A stretch of DNA of 64,000 nt from assembly GCF_001693775.2 (NCBI RefSeq), contig NZ_MBEW02000004.1:62001-126000 (forward strand). Reading direction: 5' to 3'. Below are positions 1-9,780 of this stretch, piece by piece. The translations under genes were made by a program, and so were the position numbers. Each line of letters starts with the position of its first letter. The stretch's first letter is position 1. The DNA is from Criibacterium bergeronii (GTDB lineage: Bacteria > Bacillota > Clostridia > Peptostreptococcales > Filifactoraceae). The notes beneath the pieces are model-generated. The model was given only the letters and a program-made list of their open reading frames with translations, did no database searches and was not told where the DNA came from.

Positions 1-1
1 T

Positions 2-949
2 TTAACAGTGCAATTACAGCAGGCAGATGCAGCGATAGAGCTTGCAAAAGCAAATGCGTCATTAAGTACAAATGGTAGTTTACAAAACAGTATAAATCAA
101 ATGAAAGCACAAGTGGACAGCCTACAGATACAATTAAATGACGCTCAGACAAATTTAAATAGAATGAAAGAGCTTTTTGCTGCGGGAGCAGTAGCTCAAG
201 CAGATTTGGAAAAAGCACAAATGGGAGTTGATACTCTCACAACACAGCTACAAAATGCTCAAAGCACACTTAATCTAAATCAAACAACAGTAACTCAGGC
301 TACGCAAAGTGTGGGAGAGTCAGCCATAAAACAGGCAGAGGCGGCAAGAGCAAATATAAAAAATATGATAAATAACACTACAGTAAAAGCAGAAGGAAAT
401 GGTACTATTACAAATTTAATGGTTTCTGAGGGAAATGCGGTAGGAGCAGGCACACCGATTGCGACAATAGCAGATGGAGAAAATTTAAAAGTATCATTAC
501 AGGTTAGCCAAGAGCTGATTGACAAAATTGGTGTTGGCACACCGGTAGAAATAATATTAGATGGGCAAGGTACTAGCGTAAATGCAGTAGTAAGCAATTT
601 ATCAAAATCTGCTGACGCTCAGACAGCACTTTATCCGGTAGAAATAAACCTAAGAAATGATACAGGCAATTTATACTCAGGAATGTTTGTTACAGCAAGA
701 ATTATATCCGACAGCAAGGATTTAGTTATAACCCTGCCACTTAATTCAGTTTTAGAGGATAATGACAAAAAATATGTATATGTCATAAAGGGCGATGGAG
801 TAGTAAAGACAACAGTTGCTACAGGAATACAAAATGTAGAAAAAATTGAAATTATAGATGGACTTAAAATAGGTGATGAAGTAGTAGTAAAAGGTCAAGA
901 TTTCTTATCAGAGACTTCCAAGATAAATATTGTAAACGAGGTAAAATAA
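2..949 (+). CDS. RND efflux periplasmic adaptor (membrane fusion protein), 5' end cut by window
   Basis: This is the C-terminal part of an HlyD/AcrA-type adaptor that links an inner-membrane RND pump to the outside. The frame is open to the window edge, so the GTG at 8 is probably not the real start and the N-terminal signal or membrane anchor is missing. Visible residues begin in a long Gln/Ala/Asn-rich coiled-coil hairpin (about residues 1-125). A lipoyl-like half motif and a beta-barrel region follow (about 130-235), then a membrane-proximal domain ending in a hydrophilic tail. The stop lies one base before the pump start, so the two are translationally linked. An outer-membrane channel gene is not visible. 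Confidence is high for the family; the substrate is unknown. Confidence 0.88.
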   Translation, partial: LTVQLQQADAAIELAKANASLSTNGSLQNSINQMKAQVDSLQIQLNDAQTNLNRMKELFAAGAVAQADLEKAQMGVDTLTTQLQNAQSTLNLNQTTVTQATQSVGESAIKQAEAARANIKNMINNTTVKAEGNGTITNLMVSEGNAVGAGTPIATIADGENLKVSLQVSQELIDKIGVGTPVEIILDGQGTSVNAVVSNLSKSADAQTALYPVEINLRNDTGNLYSGMFVTARIISDSKDLVITLPLNSVLEDNDKKYVYVIKGDGVVKTTVATGIQNVEKIEIIDGLKIGDEVVVKGQDFLSETSKINIVNEVK

Positions 950-950
950 G

Positions 951-3900
951 ATGGATATAGTAAAGACCTCTATAAAACGCCCCATTACTATAATTATGGG
1001 TATGCTTATAATATTAATCCTTGGCGGTGTGTCAGTTAGCAAAATGAAAATGTCTTTGATGCCGGAGTTTAAACTGCCTTATGTGATTGTATACTCAACC
1101 TATGAGGGAGCAGGACCTAACGAAGTCGAAAATTTACTGTCAAAGCCACTTGAGCAGGCGGTGTCAAGTGTGCATGGTGTAAATAAAATCACATCTCAAA
1201 GCTCTAATGGTATGAGCCTTTTGGAGATAGAATTATCCTATGGTACGAATATGGATAAGGCTGTTAGCGATATTGGCGAAGCCATTAACATGATACAGGA
1301 TTTCTTGCCTGATGAAGCATCAAAGCCGCTGGCTATGAAGTTAAACCTAGATATGATGCCAATTGCCTTTGTGGTAGCATCATCAGGCAAGATGGACGAT
1401 TACCAGCTAAGAGATTTTGTAGACAGGAATATAAAAAATAGGATAGAAAGGCTGGACGGGGTAGCCTCTGTCACAATTTCAGGGGGTACGGAAAAGGAGA
1501 TTAGAGTTTTTCTGGATGAAAATAAATTAAACGGGTTAAAGTTAGATGTAAATACAATCTCTCAGCTAATTATGTCAGAAAATACTGACCTTGCCGGAGG
1601 TAATATTGATTTTGGCGAAAAAAGTTTTTCGGTAAGCTCAAAATTGCAGATGGACAGCGTTGAAGATATCAAAAACACACCAATAATTTTGCGTACCGGT
1701 AACGTCATAAAGCTGCAAGAAATAGCAGATGTAGCTTTAGTAGATAAAAAGCTTACAACAAAGAGCAGATACAACAAAAACAGTGCTGTAATGCTGACAA
1801 TCAGTAAGTCAAGTGATGGAAATACTGTAGATACGGTAAAAAATTTAAGAGAAGAAATAAAAAATATAAATAAGTCCTATGATAATTTAAATGTGGTAAT
1901 ATCTCAAGAGTCTGCAAAGCTTATTGAAAATTCAATCAGCTCAGTTGTGCAAAATATTTTTGTCGGAGCATTTTTATCAATATTGATCTTGATGGTATTT
2001 TTGAAAAATATAGGCTTGACTACCATAATTGCTCTGTCAATGCCATTTTCAATCATAGGCACGTTTGTATTTTTATATTTTTCCGGCACAACGTTAAACA
2101 TGGTTTCCCTTGGAGGACTTTCCATTGGGGTTGGTATGCTTGTTGATAACTCTATAGTTGTGCTTGAAAACATATACAGATATAGAACCACGCTTAAATT
2201 TGACAAGGTAAGAGGCACATATCTTGCCACAAGTGAGGTAAAAACAGCTATAATCGCATCTACATTGACGACCTTGGTCGTGTTTTTACCATTTGTATTT
2301 GCAACAGGTATAGTAATACAGCTAATGAAGGATTTGGCGTTGGCGGTAGTGTTTTCGCTTACAATGTCATTAATAACGGCACTAACGATAGTACCAATGA
2401 TGTCGGCAAACTATGTAAACAGCGTGCATAGAAATAAAGCGAAAAAATTATTATTTATAAATAAATTACTTGACGCATTTGACAGATTTATAAAGTGGCT
2501 AACATTTAAATATGACAAAGTGTTAGCTTGGTGCTTAGACAGAAAGAAAAGGACTTTATTATTTGCACTTGGATTTTTTATATTCTCTTTATTTTTAACA
2601 CCATTTATTGGTAAAGAATTTTTACCGGGCACTGACGAAGGTGAGTTTTCAATCACAATAGAGCCTCCAAAGGGTAGCAATATTGAGTATATTGATAATG
2701 TAGCAAAACAAGTGGAGGACATACTTTATAGCTACAAAGAGGTAGTAAATGTAAACACTACAGTGTCCGCAGGGCAGTCCAGCCTAGCAAGTATATTTTC
2801 AGGAGGCTCAGGCATTGGCACTATAAAGGTTACATTGGTAAATAAAAATAAAAGAGCAAAAGGCATAGACGATATTATTGAAGAAATAAGACAAAAAACA
2901 AATAATATTGCCGGTGCAAAAATCAAAGCACAAAAAAGTCAAAGTATTATGGGCGGAGCAACTGCAAATTCATACGATATTTCTATGTATATACACGGAG
3001 ATGACCAGCAAATTTTACAGCAGTTGTCGGACGAAATAACAGGAAAACTAAAAAAAGTAAATGGACTTAGACAAGTGACCAGCTCTTTGGATGCTAAGGA
3101 AAGTCAGGTATCGGTAAAAATAAACAAAGAAAAAACTAGATTTTATGGCTTGACTGGTGTGCAGGTAGCAAATCAAGTCAGGAATAACGTATCAGGAACG
3201 GTAGCTACAAAACTTAAACACTCCGGCACTGAAACAGATGTAAGGCTGGCACTGCCTATGACTACTAAGGCGAATTTTGACTCACTGTCAAACATAAAAA
3301 TTACAACTCCTATTGGCACGACTATTCCTCTTGTTGAAGTTTCAGATATTACTACAGAAAAAGTTCCGTCTGATGTATTTAGAGCTGACTCCACAAGATT
3401 TACACTGATAAGTGCGGGTATATATGGTATTGATTTTGGTACAGCGACAGCTGAGTTTCAAAAGGTAATAGACGATACAAAGTTTCCAAGTGGATATTAT
3501 GCTACAATGGGAGAAGAAACTAAAATGATGACTGATACATTTTCATCATTGGCGTTAGTTGTTTTATTAGCTATAGTATTGGTATATATGGTTATGGCAT
3601 CTCAGTTTGAGTCTTTAATAAATCCATTTGTGATTATGTTTACAGTACCACTTGCCTTTAGTGGTGGTATAATATTACTGTTCTTGTTTAGAGCGACCAT
3701 GTCGGTTATGAGTATAATCGGAGGCTTGGTATTAGTCGGAATAGTTGTAAACAACGGTATAGTGCTGATAGATTACATCAATACACTCAGGTTTAGAGAT
3801 GGACTTGATATAAAAACAGCAGTACAAAAAGCCTGCCCTACAAGGCTAAGACCGATACTTATGACAGCCTTAACCACTATACTTGGACAAGTGCCACTAG

Positions 3901-4154
3901 TTTTTTCAAACAGTGCAAATAGCGAAACTATGAAGGGGATGGGGTTGGTAATAGCCGGAGGACTTGCCACTTCAACTGTTCTAACGCTAGTAATAGTACC
4001 AATAATATATATGATTTTTGACAATATAACTGAGAAATTTAAATCCAAATTTAACCTCAGGGGAAGAGAAAATTCTTTTGAAATAGAAGAACTTGTTAGA
4101 CCGATAACTAAAGAGGAAATAGATAAGATGGAAGGCAGAGGAAAGGAAGTATAA
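951..4154 (+). CDS. RND family efflux transporter permease (AcrB/HAE-1 type)
   Basis: A 1067-residue inner-membrane proton/substrate antiporter of full RND length. It has the duplicated layout: one N-terminal membrane helix (about 10-32), a large extracytoplasmic loop, a helix bundle around 330-490, a second large loop, and a final bundle around 865-1030. The helix-4 motif GMLVDNSIVVLEN keeps the acidic residue expected in the proton relay. The equivalent segment in the second half reads GIVVNNGIVLIDY. It follows the adaptor gene by one base and precedes the WalJ-like gene by two bases, so all three are probably co-transcribed. In Gram-positive anaerobes such pumps export lipophilic compounds, but nothing here identifies the substrate. 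Confidence 0.94.
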   Translation: MDIVKTSIKRPITIIMGMLIILILGGVSVSKMKMSLMPEFKLPYVIVYSTYEGAGPNEVENLLSKPLEQAVSSVHGVNKITSQSSNGMSLLEIELSYGTNMDKAVSDIGEAINMIQDFLPDEASKPLAMKLNLDMMPIAFVVASSGKMDDYQLRDFVDRNIKNRIERLDGVASVTISGGTEKEIRVFLDENKLNGLKLDVNTISQLIMSENTDLAGGNIDFGEKSFSVSSKLQMDSVEDIKNTPIILRTGNVIKLQEIADVALVDKKLTTKSRYNKNSAVMLTISKSSDGNTVDTVKNLREEIKNINKSYDNLNVVISQESAKLIENSISSVVQNIFVGAFLSILILMVFLKNIGLTTIIALSMPFSIIGTFVFLYFSGTTLNMVSLGGLSIGVGMLVDNSIVVLENIYRYRTTLKFDKVRGTYLATSEVKTAIIASTLTTLVVFLPFVFATGIVIQLMKDLALAVVFSLTMSLITALTIVPMMSANYVNSVHRNKAKKLLFINKLLDAFDRFIKWLTFKYDKVLAWCLDRKKRTLLFALGFFIFSLFLTPFIGKEFLPGTDEGEFSITIEPPKGSNIEYIDNVAKQVEDILYSYKEVVNVNTTVSAGQSSLASIFSGGSGIGTIKVTLVNKNKRAKGIDDIIEEIRQKTNNIAGAKIKAQKSQSIMGGATANSYDISMYIHGDDQQILQQLSDEITGKLKKVNGLRQVTSSLDAKESQVSVKINKEKTRFYGLTGVQVANQVRNNVSGTVATKLKHSGTETDVRLALPMTTKANFDSLSNIKITTPIGTTIPLVEVSDITTEKVPSDVFRADSTRFTLISAGIYGIDFGTATAEFQKVIDDTKFPSGYYATMGEETKMMTDTFSSLALVVLLAIVLVYMVMASQFESLINPFVIMFTVPLAFSGGIILLFLFRATMSVMSIIGGLVLVGIVVNNGIVLIDYINTLRFRDGLDIKTAVQKACPTRLRPILMTALTTILGQVPLVFSNSANSETMKGMGLVIAGGLATSTVLTLVIVPIIYMIFDNITEKFKSKFNLRGRENSFEIEELVRPITKEEIDKMEGRGKEV

Positions 4155-4156
4155 AT

Positions 4157-4945
4157 TTGAAGTATGTATCACTGGCATCAGGTAGCAAAGGGAATTGCCA
4201 TTTTGTAAAAGAAAAACACACATCAGTGATTGTAGATGCTGGTATAGCACTTAAAAATATCAATAAGCACCTAGAGTCTCACGACATAGATTTAAAAAGT
4301 ATAAACGCAATCTTAGTAACCCATGAGCATACAGACCATGCAAAATCTGTCGGAGCATTGTCTAGAAAATTAGATATACCTATTTATGCTACAGAAGGAA
4401 CTTTTATTGGAATGGAAAAGTCTCTTGGTAAAGTGAGCGATAAAAATATAAAAATAATAAAAGCTGAGGATGAGTTTGGTATAGGAGATATCATAGTAAA
4501 AAGTCATGGAGTAGACCACGATGCAAAAGACCCGGTGTGCTACAGGCTGGAGGCGAATAGAAAAAATATATCTTTTTTGACGGACTTGGGTGTAATCAGA
4601 AGAAGTATTTTGGATTTTATCGTAGGCTCTAATGCTGTAATATTGGAGTCAAATCACGATATAAATATGCTGGATGCCGGACCGTACCCTTATGAGCTAA
4701 AAATGAGAATAAAGTCAAATTTTGGTCATATAAGTAACGATACAGCCGGTAAAATGGCGTCTGAACTTGTAAAGACCGGCACTACGAAAATTATGCTTGC
4801 ACATATATCAGAGCAAAATAATATGCCGATATTAGCATATCAAAGCGTTGCAAGTATACTAAAAAAGAATGAGATTGAAATTGGTTGTGATTTAGAGCTT
4901 AAAGTATTAGAACAACATTTTGCATCAGAGAGCATGGAAATATAG
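4157..4945 (+). CDS. walJ: MBL-fold metallo-hydrolase, WalJ/YycJ family
   Basis: A 262-residue cytoplasmic metallo-beta-lactamase-fold protein. The opening SLASGSKGN and the metal-binding THEHTDH motif (about residues 52-58) are typical of the YycJ/WalJ group. Further ligand segments are GVDHDA, ESNHD and the late LAHIS. The length matches the family. The start is a TTG two bases after the pump stop, with no better start nearby. In many Firmicutes walJ sits in the walRK operon and affects cell-wall and DNA-replication coordination. Here it is the last gene of an efflux operon with no walRK in view, so its regulatory partner is unknown. It ends before a strong bidirectional terminator. Confidence 0.88.
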   Translation: MKYVSLASGSKGNCHFVKEKHTSVIVDAGIALKNINKHLESHDIDLKSINAILVTHEHTDHAKSVGALSRKLDIPIYATEGTFIGMEKSLGKVSDKNIKIIKAEDEFGIGDIIVKSHGVDHDAKDPVCYRLEANRKNISFLTDLGVIRRSILDFIVGSNAVILESNHDINMLDAGPYPYELKMRIKSNFGHISNDTAGKMASELVKTGTTKIMLAHISEQNNMPILAYQSVASILKKNEIEIGCDLELKVLEQHFASESMEI

Positions 4946-4961
4946 TAAACAAATTTAAAAT

Positions 4962-5010
4962 AAAAAGTTCCAAGTATATCAGCTTTTGGCGATATACTTG
5001 GAACTTTTTT
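4962..5010. terminator. bidirectional intrinsic terminator between walJ and the LCP gene
   Basis: Nineteen-base arms (4962-4980 and 4991-5010, core GTTCCAAGTATATC) enclose a 10-base loop. The stem is flanked by A5 on the left and T6 on the right, so it can end transcripts from both convergent genes. Confidence 0.9.
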
Positions 5011-5022
5011 AATTGATATTTT

Positions 5023-6408
5023 TTAGAAAATAGGTGAACCTTCTGTATTTGTAGGAGGTTCTTGAGGCTCAGGAGCAGGGACAGGCTCTGTAACAACAGG
5101 AGCAGGTGTCGGTGCAGGCTCTTGAGTCTCAGGAGCAATTACTGTGCTTGGGTCAGGCTGAGGAGTATTTGTCTGAGGTGTATCCTGATTTGAAGAATTA
5201 TTTGAGGAGTCAGGTGAACCGTTTGTGACAGAGTTATTTATTTGTTCATCTGTAGGGGCACTGTTTTTAGGGTTATTATTGAAAATCACGTCATTATTAG
5301 AATTATTTTTTGTAGTACCGCTAACGTCATTGATTTTTATAGTAGTATCATCATAGTATGAGGAGTTATTTTGAGATTTAGTAGTTTTAGTGCTGTTATA
5401 ACTTCTTTTTAGCTTTATTTCTGCAAGGAAATTAGTAGATGGTTTTAAATCTTCTTCTGTAATAGTCATATCGTTAATAGCTTTTTGGAACAAAGCTCTG
5501 TTGGACTCTTTATCAGACATGAAGTATGACAAACTATGGAAATAAGTTGCCTCTCCTATTTGACTGTAAAAATGCACATTTGTTTTATCCATAGTAGCAG
5601 CGTTTGTGCCAAGGGCTACTGCTGAATTAAAGTCTACACTGGTTTTTACGTTTTTAAGTGCAACGTCAATAACCTTAGGCAATATTACAGGGTCAATGGC
5701 TTTATCCAATAGCTTTTGCATAAATTCATGCTGTCTTTTAACTCTGCCTAAATCTCCCTCTTGTCCGTGAGCACCGCCGTTATTTTGTCTCCAACGAAGA
5801 TATTTTACAGCATTTTCACCATTTAGGTGATTAAGACCTTTAGGAATATGGATATGAGTTGCAGGCTTAGACCATACATCATCGTAGTTCATAGCAAATG
5901 GCAAGTCTACATCTACGCCACCGACAGCGTCTACTATTTTTGCGACTGCATCATAATCTACCATGATGTATTCGTTTATAGGTAGACCTGTGATGGAGGA
6001 TGCCTCTTTTGCAACTCTTTTCACCCCGTCATCTTCAGACGGATAAGAATACAAAGAGTTTAATTTATATAGAGCGGGGTCTTTATATAGACCTTCTCTG
6101 CTGGATACATAGGTGTCTCTGTGAAGTGACATTACATCAAGTCTTTTTATTTGAGTGTCATAGGTTGCTACCATTATAGCATCTGAACGGGAATGCTCCA
6201 TGCCTAGGATTAAAAAGTTTATCTTTGTTTTATCTATTTTTACATCTTTATTTTCATCGGACGTTATGGTATCAAATTCTTTGTAAACTGTATCGTTGTA
6301 CGCTTTGCTAAATTTGAAATAAACTACTCCAAAGAGCACTAGCAATAATGCGAGTACGATTAAAAAAATATACCTTTTTTTTAATCGTTTTTTATTATTA
6401 TTTTGCAA
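5023..6408 (-). CDS. LCP (LytR-CpsA-Psr) family protein with Pro/Thr-rich tail
   Basis: A 461-residue membrane-anchored LCP protein; the family transfers undecaprenyl-linked glycopolymers to peptidoglycan. It has a Lys-rich cytoplasmic N-terminus and one membrane helix (about 13-32). An extracellular LCP domain (about 60-320) follows, with the characteristic segments LGMEHSRSDAIMV, SLHRDTYV, YDAVAKIVDAVGGVDVDLP and YLRWR. The last 110 residues are low-complexity Asn/Ser/Thr followed by Pro/Glu/Thr, probably threading the wall. The start is TTG at 6408, supported by AGGAGG at 6415-6420. No other polymer genes flank it. The final residues are SPIF; the VanW protein downstream also ends in PIF. 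Confidence 0.92.
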   Translation of the reverse strand: MQNNNKKRLKKRYIFLIVLALLLVLFGVVYFKFSKAYNDTVYKEFDTITSDENKDVKIDKTKINFLILGMEHSRSDAIMVATYDTQIKRLDVMSLHRDTYVSSREGLYKDPALYKLNSLYSYPSEDDGVKRVAKEASSITGLPINEYIMVDYDAVAKIVDAVGGVDVDLPFAMNYDDVWSKPATHIHIPKGLNHLNGENAVKYLRWRQNNGGAHGQEGDLGRVKRQHEFMQKLLDKAIDPVILPKVIDVALKNVKTSVDFNSAVALGTNAATMDKTNVHFYSQIGEATYFHSLSYFMSDKESNRALFQKAINDMTITEEDLKPSTNFLAEIKLKRSYNSTKTTKSQNNSSYYDDTTIKINDVSGTTKNNSNNDVIFNNNPKNSAPTDEQINNSVTNGSPDSSNNSSNQDTPQTNTPQPDPSTVIAPETQEPAPTPAPVVTEPVPAPEPQEPPTNTEGSPIF

Positions 6409-6660
6409 CTAAAATCCTCCTGAATTGCCAAGTATAAATTTTTGGCATATAAACAAATATGTGTAACTTTTTTGTGATATATAAAAGGTCTAAAGCTTTT
6501 AAAATGGTAAATATATCATTATAAAGTTTATTTTAATTTAAAATAATGTAATTAAGCTTAAATAGTTTTTAATTATGTATTTATTATTAAAATTTATTTT
6601 TCATTGAAAAATATCGCTTAGGTTTTACATTTTAGCACATTTAAACTATAATTACAACAA
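6409..6660. other. AT-rich leader of the LCP gene
   Basis: This stretch holds the LCP Shine-Dalgarno site (AGGAGG on the minus strand) and a short inverted repeat, TGCCAA at 6426-6431 with TTGGCA at 6442-6447, that would lie in the LCP leader. A possible minus-strand -10 (TATAAT, 6518-6523) lacks a convincing -35. No ORF is supported. Confidence 0.4.
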
Positions 6661-6711
6661 AAAAAAGTTTTGCATATGTGCCATACATCAGTGCGCATAT
6701 GCAAAACTTTT
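6661..6711 (-). terminator. intrinsic terminator of the Cu_amine_oxidN1 gene
   Basis: The arms AGTTTTGCATATG (6666-6678) and CATATGCAAAACT (6696-6708) are perfect complements around a 17-base loop. On the minus strand the stem is followed by a run of T. It starts about 15 bases after the stop of the gene at 6726. Confidence 0.85.
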
Positions 6712-6725
6712 ATATTAAGATTTTA

Positions 6726-7595
6726 TTATAATTGTACCGCCATGGTAACTCTTGTGATGTTTTTTTCGTCTCCAACTTTATAATAGTTGAAAGTCAACAC
6801 ACCCTTTTTAGCATCTTCAGGAATTTGGTCTAAAGCCATATAAAATCTATCGTCAAAATCCGCAGGGAAACTTGATAAAACTGCCTTGCCTTGCTCTGAT
6901 AATAATACATTATCGTGACCAAGCTGTCTAGTATTTCCTCTAGCATCTACATAAGTAAATACTGCAGAAAATACATCTATCATTATAGGTGATTGAGTTT
7001 GATTTTTTAGATAGATATAGAAGTTGCTATTACTATTGGCATCTTTTCTAACTATTTGATTTAATTCTAAAGATAAACCATCCTTAGTAAAATATATTGG
7101 GAGCTGTTTGTAAGCGACATCACCGATTTTCACATCTTCTTTTCTTGCGTCTGTTGGGTTGTCTGAGCTTAGTTTAGTAGCACTTGCAGACGAAAGAGCG
7201 GTAGAATTGTCTTTTGCTTTTAAATTAGCCTCTTTTGCAGCTTTTAATTGAGCAATAGTATCCTCTAATTCCTTCTTGGTCTGCTCTTGCTGTTTTTTAA
7301 GAGCCTCTATTTGCTCTTTTAAATCTTTGACTTGAGCATTTTTTACATCAATGGTTCTGTAGCTTTTGTCATAATCTATAGACAATCCCATATTTTCACT
7401 TACAAATCTAAGTGGTACATATACTCTGTTTTCGTAGTTTATAAGGTCGGCATCTTTTCTTGTACCATCTAAGAAAATTTTGTGAGTGTTGTCCTTTATA
7501 GCAGTGATATTTAGGTTTGCAGCCAACGAATTTGCAGCAAGCCCTAAAGTTAGTCCAAGTGCTATAAGAGATGCGTTTTTAACTATTTTTTTCAT
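6726..7595 (-). CDS. secreted protein with Cu_amine_oxidN1 domain and coiled coil
   Basis: A 289-residue exported protein. A signal peptide (about 1-26, ending SLAA) is followed by one copy of the copper amine oxidase N-terminal-type domain (about 30-85; landmarks INYENRVYVPLRFVSENMGL and IDVKNA). Despite its name this domain is a surface stalk module in Clostridia and does not imply oxidase activity. A Lys/Gln/Glu-rich coiled coil (about 90-130) leads to a C-terminal beta-rich domain of about 130 residues that I do not recognise. The family DUF4352 is a possible comparison, unverified. It has its own terminator and lies downstream of sbcD on the same strand. A cell-surface role is likely; the specific function is unknown. 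Confidence 0.8.
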   Translation of the reverse strand: MKKIVKNASLIALGLTLGLAANSLAANLNITAIKDNTHKIFLDGTRKDADLINYENRVYVPLRFVSENMGLSIDYDKSYRTIDVKNAQVKDLKEQIEALKKQQEQTKKELEDTIAQLKAAKEANLKAKDNSTALSSASATKLSSDNPTDARKEDVKIGDVAYKQLPIYFTKDGLSLELNQIVRKDANSNSNFYIYLKNQTQSPIMIDVFSAVFTYVDARGNTRQLGHDNVLLSEQGKAVLSSFPADFDDRFYMALDQIPEDAKKGVLTFNYYKVGDEKNITRVTMAVQL

Positions 7596-7707
7596 ACATC
7601 CTCCAAATATATTTTAATAATATTACTAACCAATTTGCCTTTGGCTATTTACAATATCATTATAACATATTATTTTTTTGAGACTAGAGTTTTGATAAAA
7701 AGTAATT

Positions 7708-8907
7708 TTAATGTAACAAAATCTCCATATACCTTTTTATCAAATTATCATCAGGCTCGGTGTTATATCTGTCTTTGTAAAACTCGATAAATTTTTGCTC
7801 TTCAGTTTTTTCCAGCATATTATCCTTGATGGAAATAAACTTTTTTGTGCTCAAAATTGGTCGTATTTCAACAATATCTTTTTTGTAGCTTTTTATTTGT
7901 CTGATATCTAAAGAACTTAGCGGGGTGTCGGTCTTTACATTTAAATACACAAAGCTTTCCTCGTCTTTTTTATCTTTGCTCATTTGGATAGCCTCTGCCG
8001 GAGAGTTGGCATACCAAATGTCAATTTTTTTAAATACGGGGATATTAACTTTTTGGACAGACAATTTTTTTTCTTCGTCTATATCTACACATAAAAAAGA
8101 TTTTTCTTCGGTTTTTGTTTCACTCTTGTTGTAATGTATAGGAGAGCCACTATAAAATATTTTACCTGTATCTCCAGCAGCTTGATGTTTGTGTAGATGA
8201 CCTAGGGCGATGTAATCCAATTTATCGGCAGGCAAGATTGAGCAGTTTACAATGTATGCTCCGCCTAGGCTGTAGCCGGTTTTGGAGTCATCAATTTTTG
8301 AGTTGAGAGTAAACAGGTGAGCAATTAAAATGTTATATTCATTATTAGAAATATATGAAAGTTTGGGGTTTATTATGCTGGATAATTTTTCTTCAAAGGA
8401 CAAGGCATTTTTGTCATCGCCCTGTGAAAGGTTAAATATGGATTTATTTAGACGTACTTCGCTTATATAGGGTAGAGCGATTATATTTACAACATTATTA
8501 TTAATTTTAAGTTTTATAACTCCGTTTTCAGAAGATAAAATTTCAACATTTTTATAAAAACCAGTGGTAAAAGAGTCATCATGGTTTTCATATATTATTA
8601 TTCCGTGGGATTTGACAAGTGGTCTTATACCGGCAAGTCTTTTTGGACTGTCGTGGTTTCCGGGGATAATGATGATTGCAGAGTTGGTCTTATCAGATAA
8701 ATTTTTTAAAAAATCGTAAAAATATTCTTCTGCAATGGCAGGGGGATTTGGGCTGTCGTAAATATCTCCTGCGATTATGATTATGTCAGCGAACATCTTA
8801 GATGCCTTGGATATAAAAAAGTCTAAAAATTTTTTTTGCTCGTCTAATCTTGAAAAGCCTTCAAGTGATTTTCCAAGGTGAAAATCTGAAGTATGTAAAA
8901 TTTTCAT
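7708..8907 (-). CDS. sbcD: nuclease SbcCD subunit D (Mre11-like)
   Basis: A 399-residue calcineurin-like phosphoesterase, the nuclease subunit of the SbcCD complex that cuts hairpins and blocked DNA ends. Metal-binding motifs are in order: SDFHLG near the N-terminus, GDIYDS (about 48-53), GNHDSP (about 83-88), a histidine in LIAHLFTL, and GHLHKHQ. Length and motif order fit bacterial SbcD. The partner ATPase SbcC normally follows directly, but the next gene on this strand is an unrelated secreted protein. sbcC must therefore be elsewhere or absent. It is transcribed divergently from rubrerythrin. Confidence 0.92.
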   Translation of the reverse strand: MKILHTSDFHLGKSLEGFSRLDEQKKFLDFFISKASKMFADIIIIAGDIYDSPNPPAIAEEYFYDFLKNLSDKTNSAIIIIPGNHDSPKRLAGIRPLVKSHGIIIYENHDDSFTTGFYKNVEILSSENGVIKLKINNNVVNIIALPYISEVRLNKSIFNLSQGDDKNALSFEEKLSSIINPKLSYISNNEYNILIAHLFTLNSKIDDSKTGYSLGGAYIVNCSILPADKLDYIALGHLHKHQAAGDTGKIFYSGSPIHYNKSETKTEEKSFLCVDIDEEKKLSVQKVNIPVFKKIDIWYANSPAEAIQMSKDKKDEESFVYLNVKTDTPLSSLDIRQIKSYKKDIVEIRPILSTKKFISIKDNMLEKTEEQKFIEFYKDRYNTEPDDNLIKRYMEILLH

Positions 8908-9083
8908 TCATAAAGCTCCAAATAATTTTGTGTTTAATAATTAAATCAGTATTATTATATCTAATATATTTAAAAATTGGAATGTCAAAAAATATTTATA
9001 CAAAATTTAAAATTTTTTATATAAAAAATAAAATATGGATATATTTATATATATAGTGTCATGATAAAAATTATTTAAATGGT

Positions 9084-9112
9084 TTGTTTTAGTTTTTTCA
9101 TTATGCTATAAT
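9084..9112 (+). promoter_or_regulatory. sigma-A promoter of rubrerythrin gene
   Basis: TTGTTT (9084-9089), a 17-base spacer and TATAAT (9107-9112) with an extended -10 TGC. It places the start of transcription about 40 bases before the rbr ATG. Confidence 0.75.
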
Positions 9113-9159
9113 ATTGTAACACTAAATTAATATTAATTATATTATTATTGGGAGGCAAT

Positions 9160-9753
9160 ATGGCTAATTCTTTAAAAGGTACACAAACTCTAAAAAATCT
9201 TATGGGTTCATTTGCTGGGGAATCTCAGGCTAGAGGAAGATATACAATGTTCGCAAAAATCGCTAAAAAAGAAGGATTTGAACATATAGCAGCAATATTC
9301 CAAGAAACTGCAGACAATGAATATGAACATAGCTCAGTTTTCTATAAGTATGTAGTAGAAAAAATGCAAGGCGAAAAAATGCCTGTACTAACAGAAATTT
9401 CAGGTACATTCCCAGCAATCAAATCAACTACTTATGACAACCTTATGGCAGCAGCAGCAGGCGAAAATGAAGAATGGACTTTACTTTACAAAGAAGCTGC
9501 TGATGTAGCTGAAAAAGAAGGTTTCTCAGATATTGCAGCATCTTTTAGAAATATAGCTAAAGTTGAAAAAGCTCACGAAGAAAGATATCTTCAGTTAGCT
9601 AAAGATGTTAAAGAAGGAACAGTATTTAAGAAAGACGAAGTGGTAGTATGGAAATGTAGAAACTGCGGATTTCTAATCGAAGCTAAAGAAGCTCCAAAGA
9701 TGTGCCCAGCATGTAAACATCCACAAGCTTACTTCGAAATTAAAGAAGGTTAG
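9160..9753 (+). CDS. rbr: rubrerythrin
   Basis: A 197-residue cytoplasmic peroxide-reducing protein with an N-terminal ferritin-like di-iron domain (about 1-145) and a C-terminal rubredoxin-type iron site. The di-iron Glu motifs are seen in AGESQARGRY, ETADNEYEHS and VEKAHEERY. The rubredoxin module has CRNCG and CPACKHP. The ATG at 9160 is chosen because GGAGG (9151-9155) lies just before it; an upstream in-frame TTG at 9148 would put that site inside the gene. In strict anaerobes rubrerythrin reduces hydrogen peroxide with electrons from NADH via rubredoxin-type partners. It is a single-gene unit with its own promoter and terminator. Confidence 0.96.
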   Translation: MANSLKGTQTLKNLMGSFAGESQARGRYTMFAKIAKKEGFEHIAAIFQETADNEYEHSSVFYKYVVEKMQGEKMPVLTEISGTFPAIKSTTYDNLMAAAAGENEEWTLLYKEAADVAEKEGFSDIAASFRNIAKVEKAHEERYLQLAKDVKEGTVFKKDEVVVWKCRNCGFLIEAKEAPKMCPACKHPQAYFEIKEG

Positions 9754-9780
9754 TTTATATAAAGTAATATTTTGTCGATA

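Noticed and set aside
8850-9056. 68-codon plus-strand ORF before rubrerythrin
   Set aside because: It begins antisense inside sbcD and continues into AT-rich DNA; no ribosome site and low-complexity sequence.
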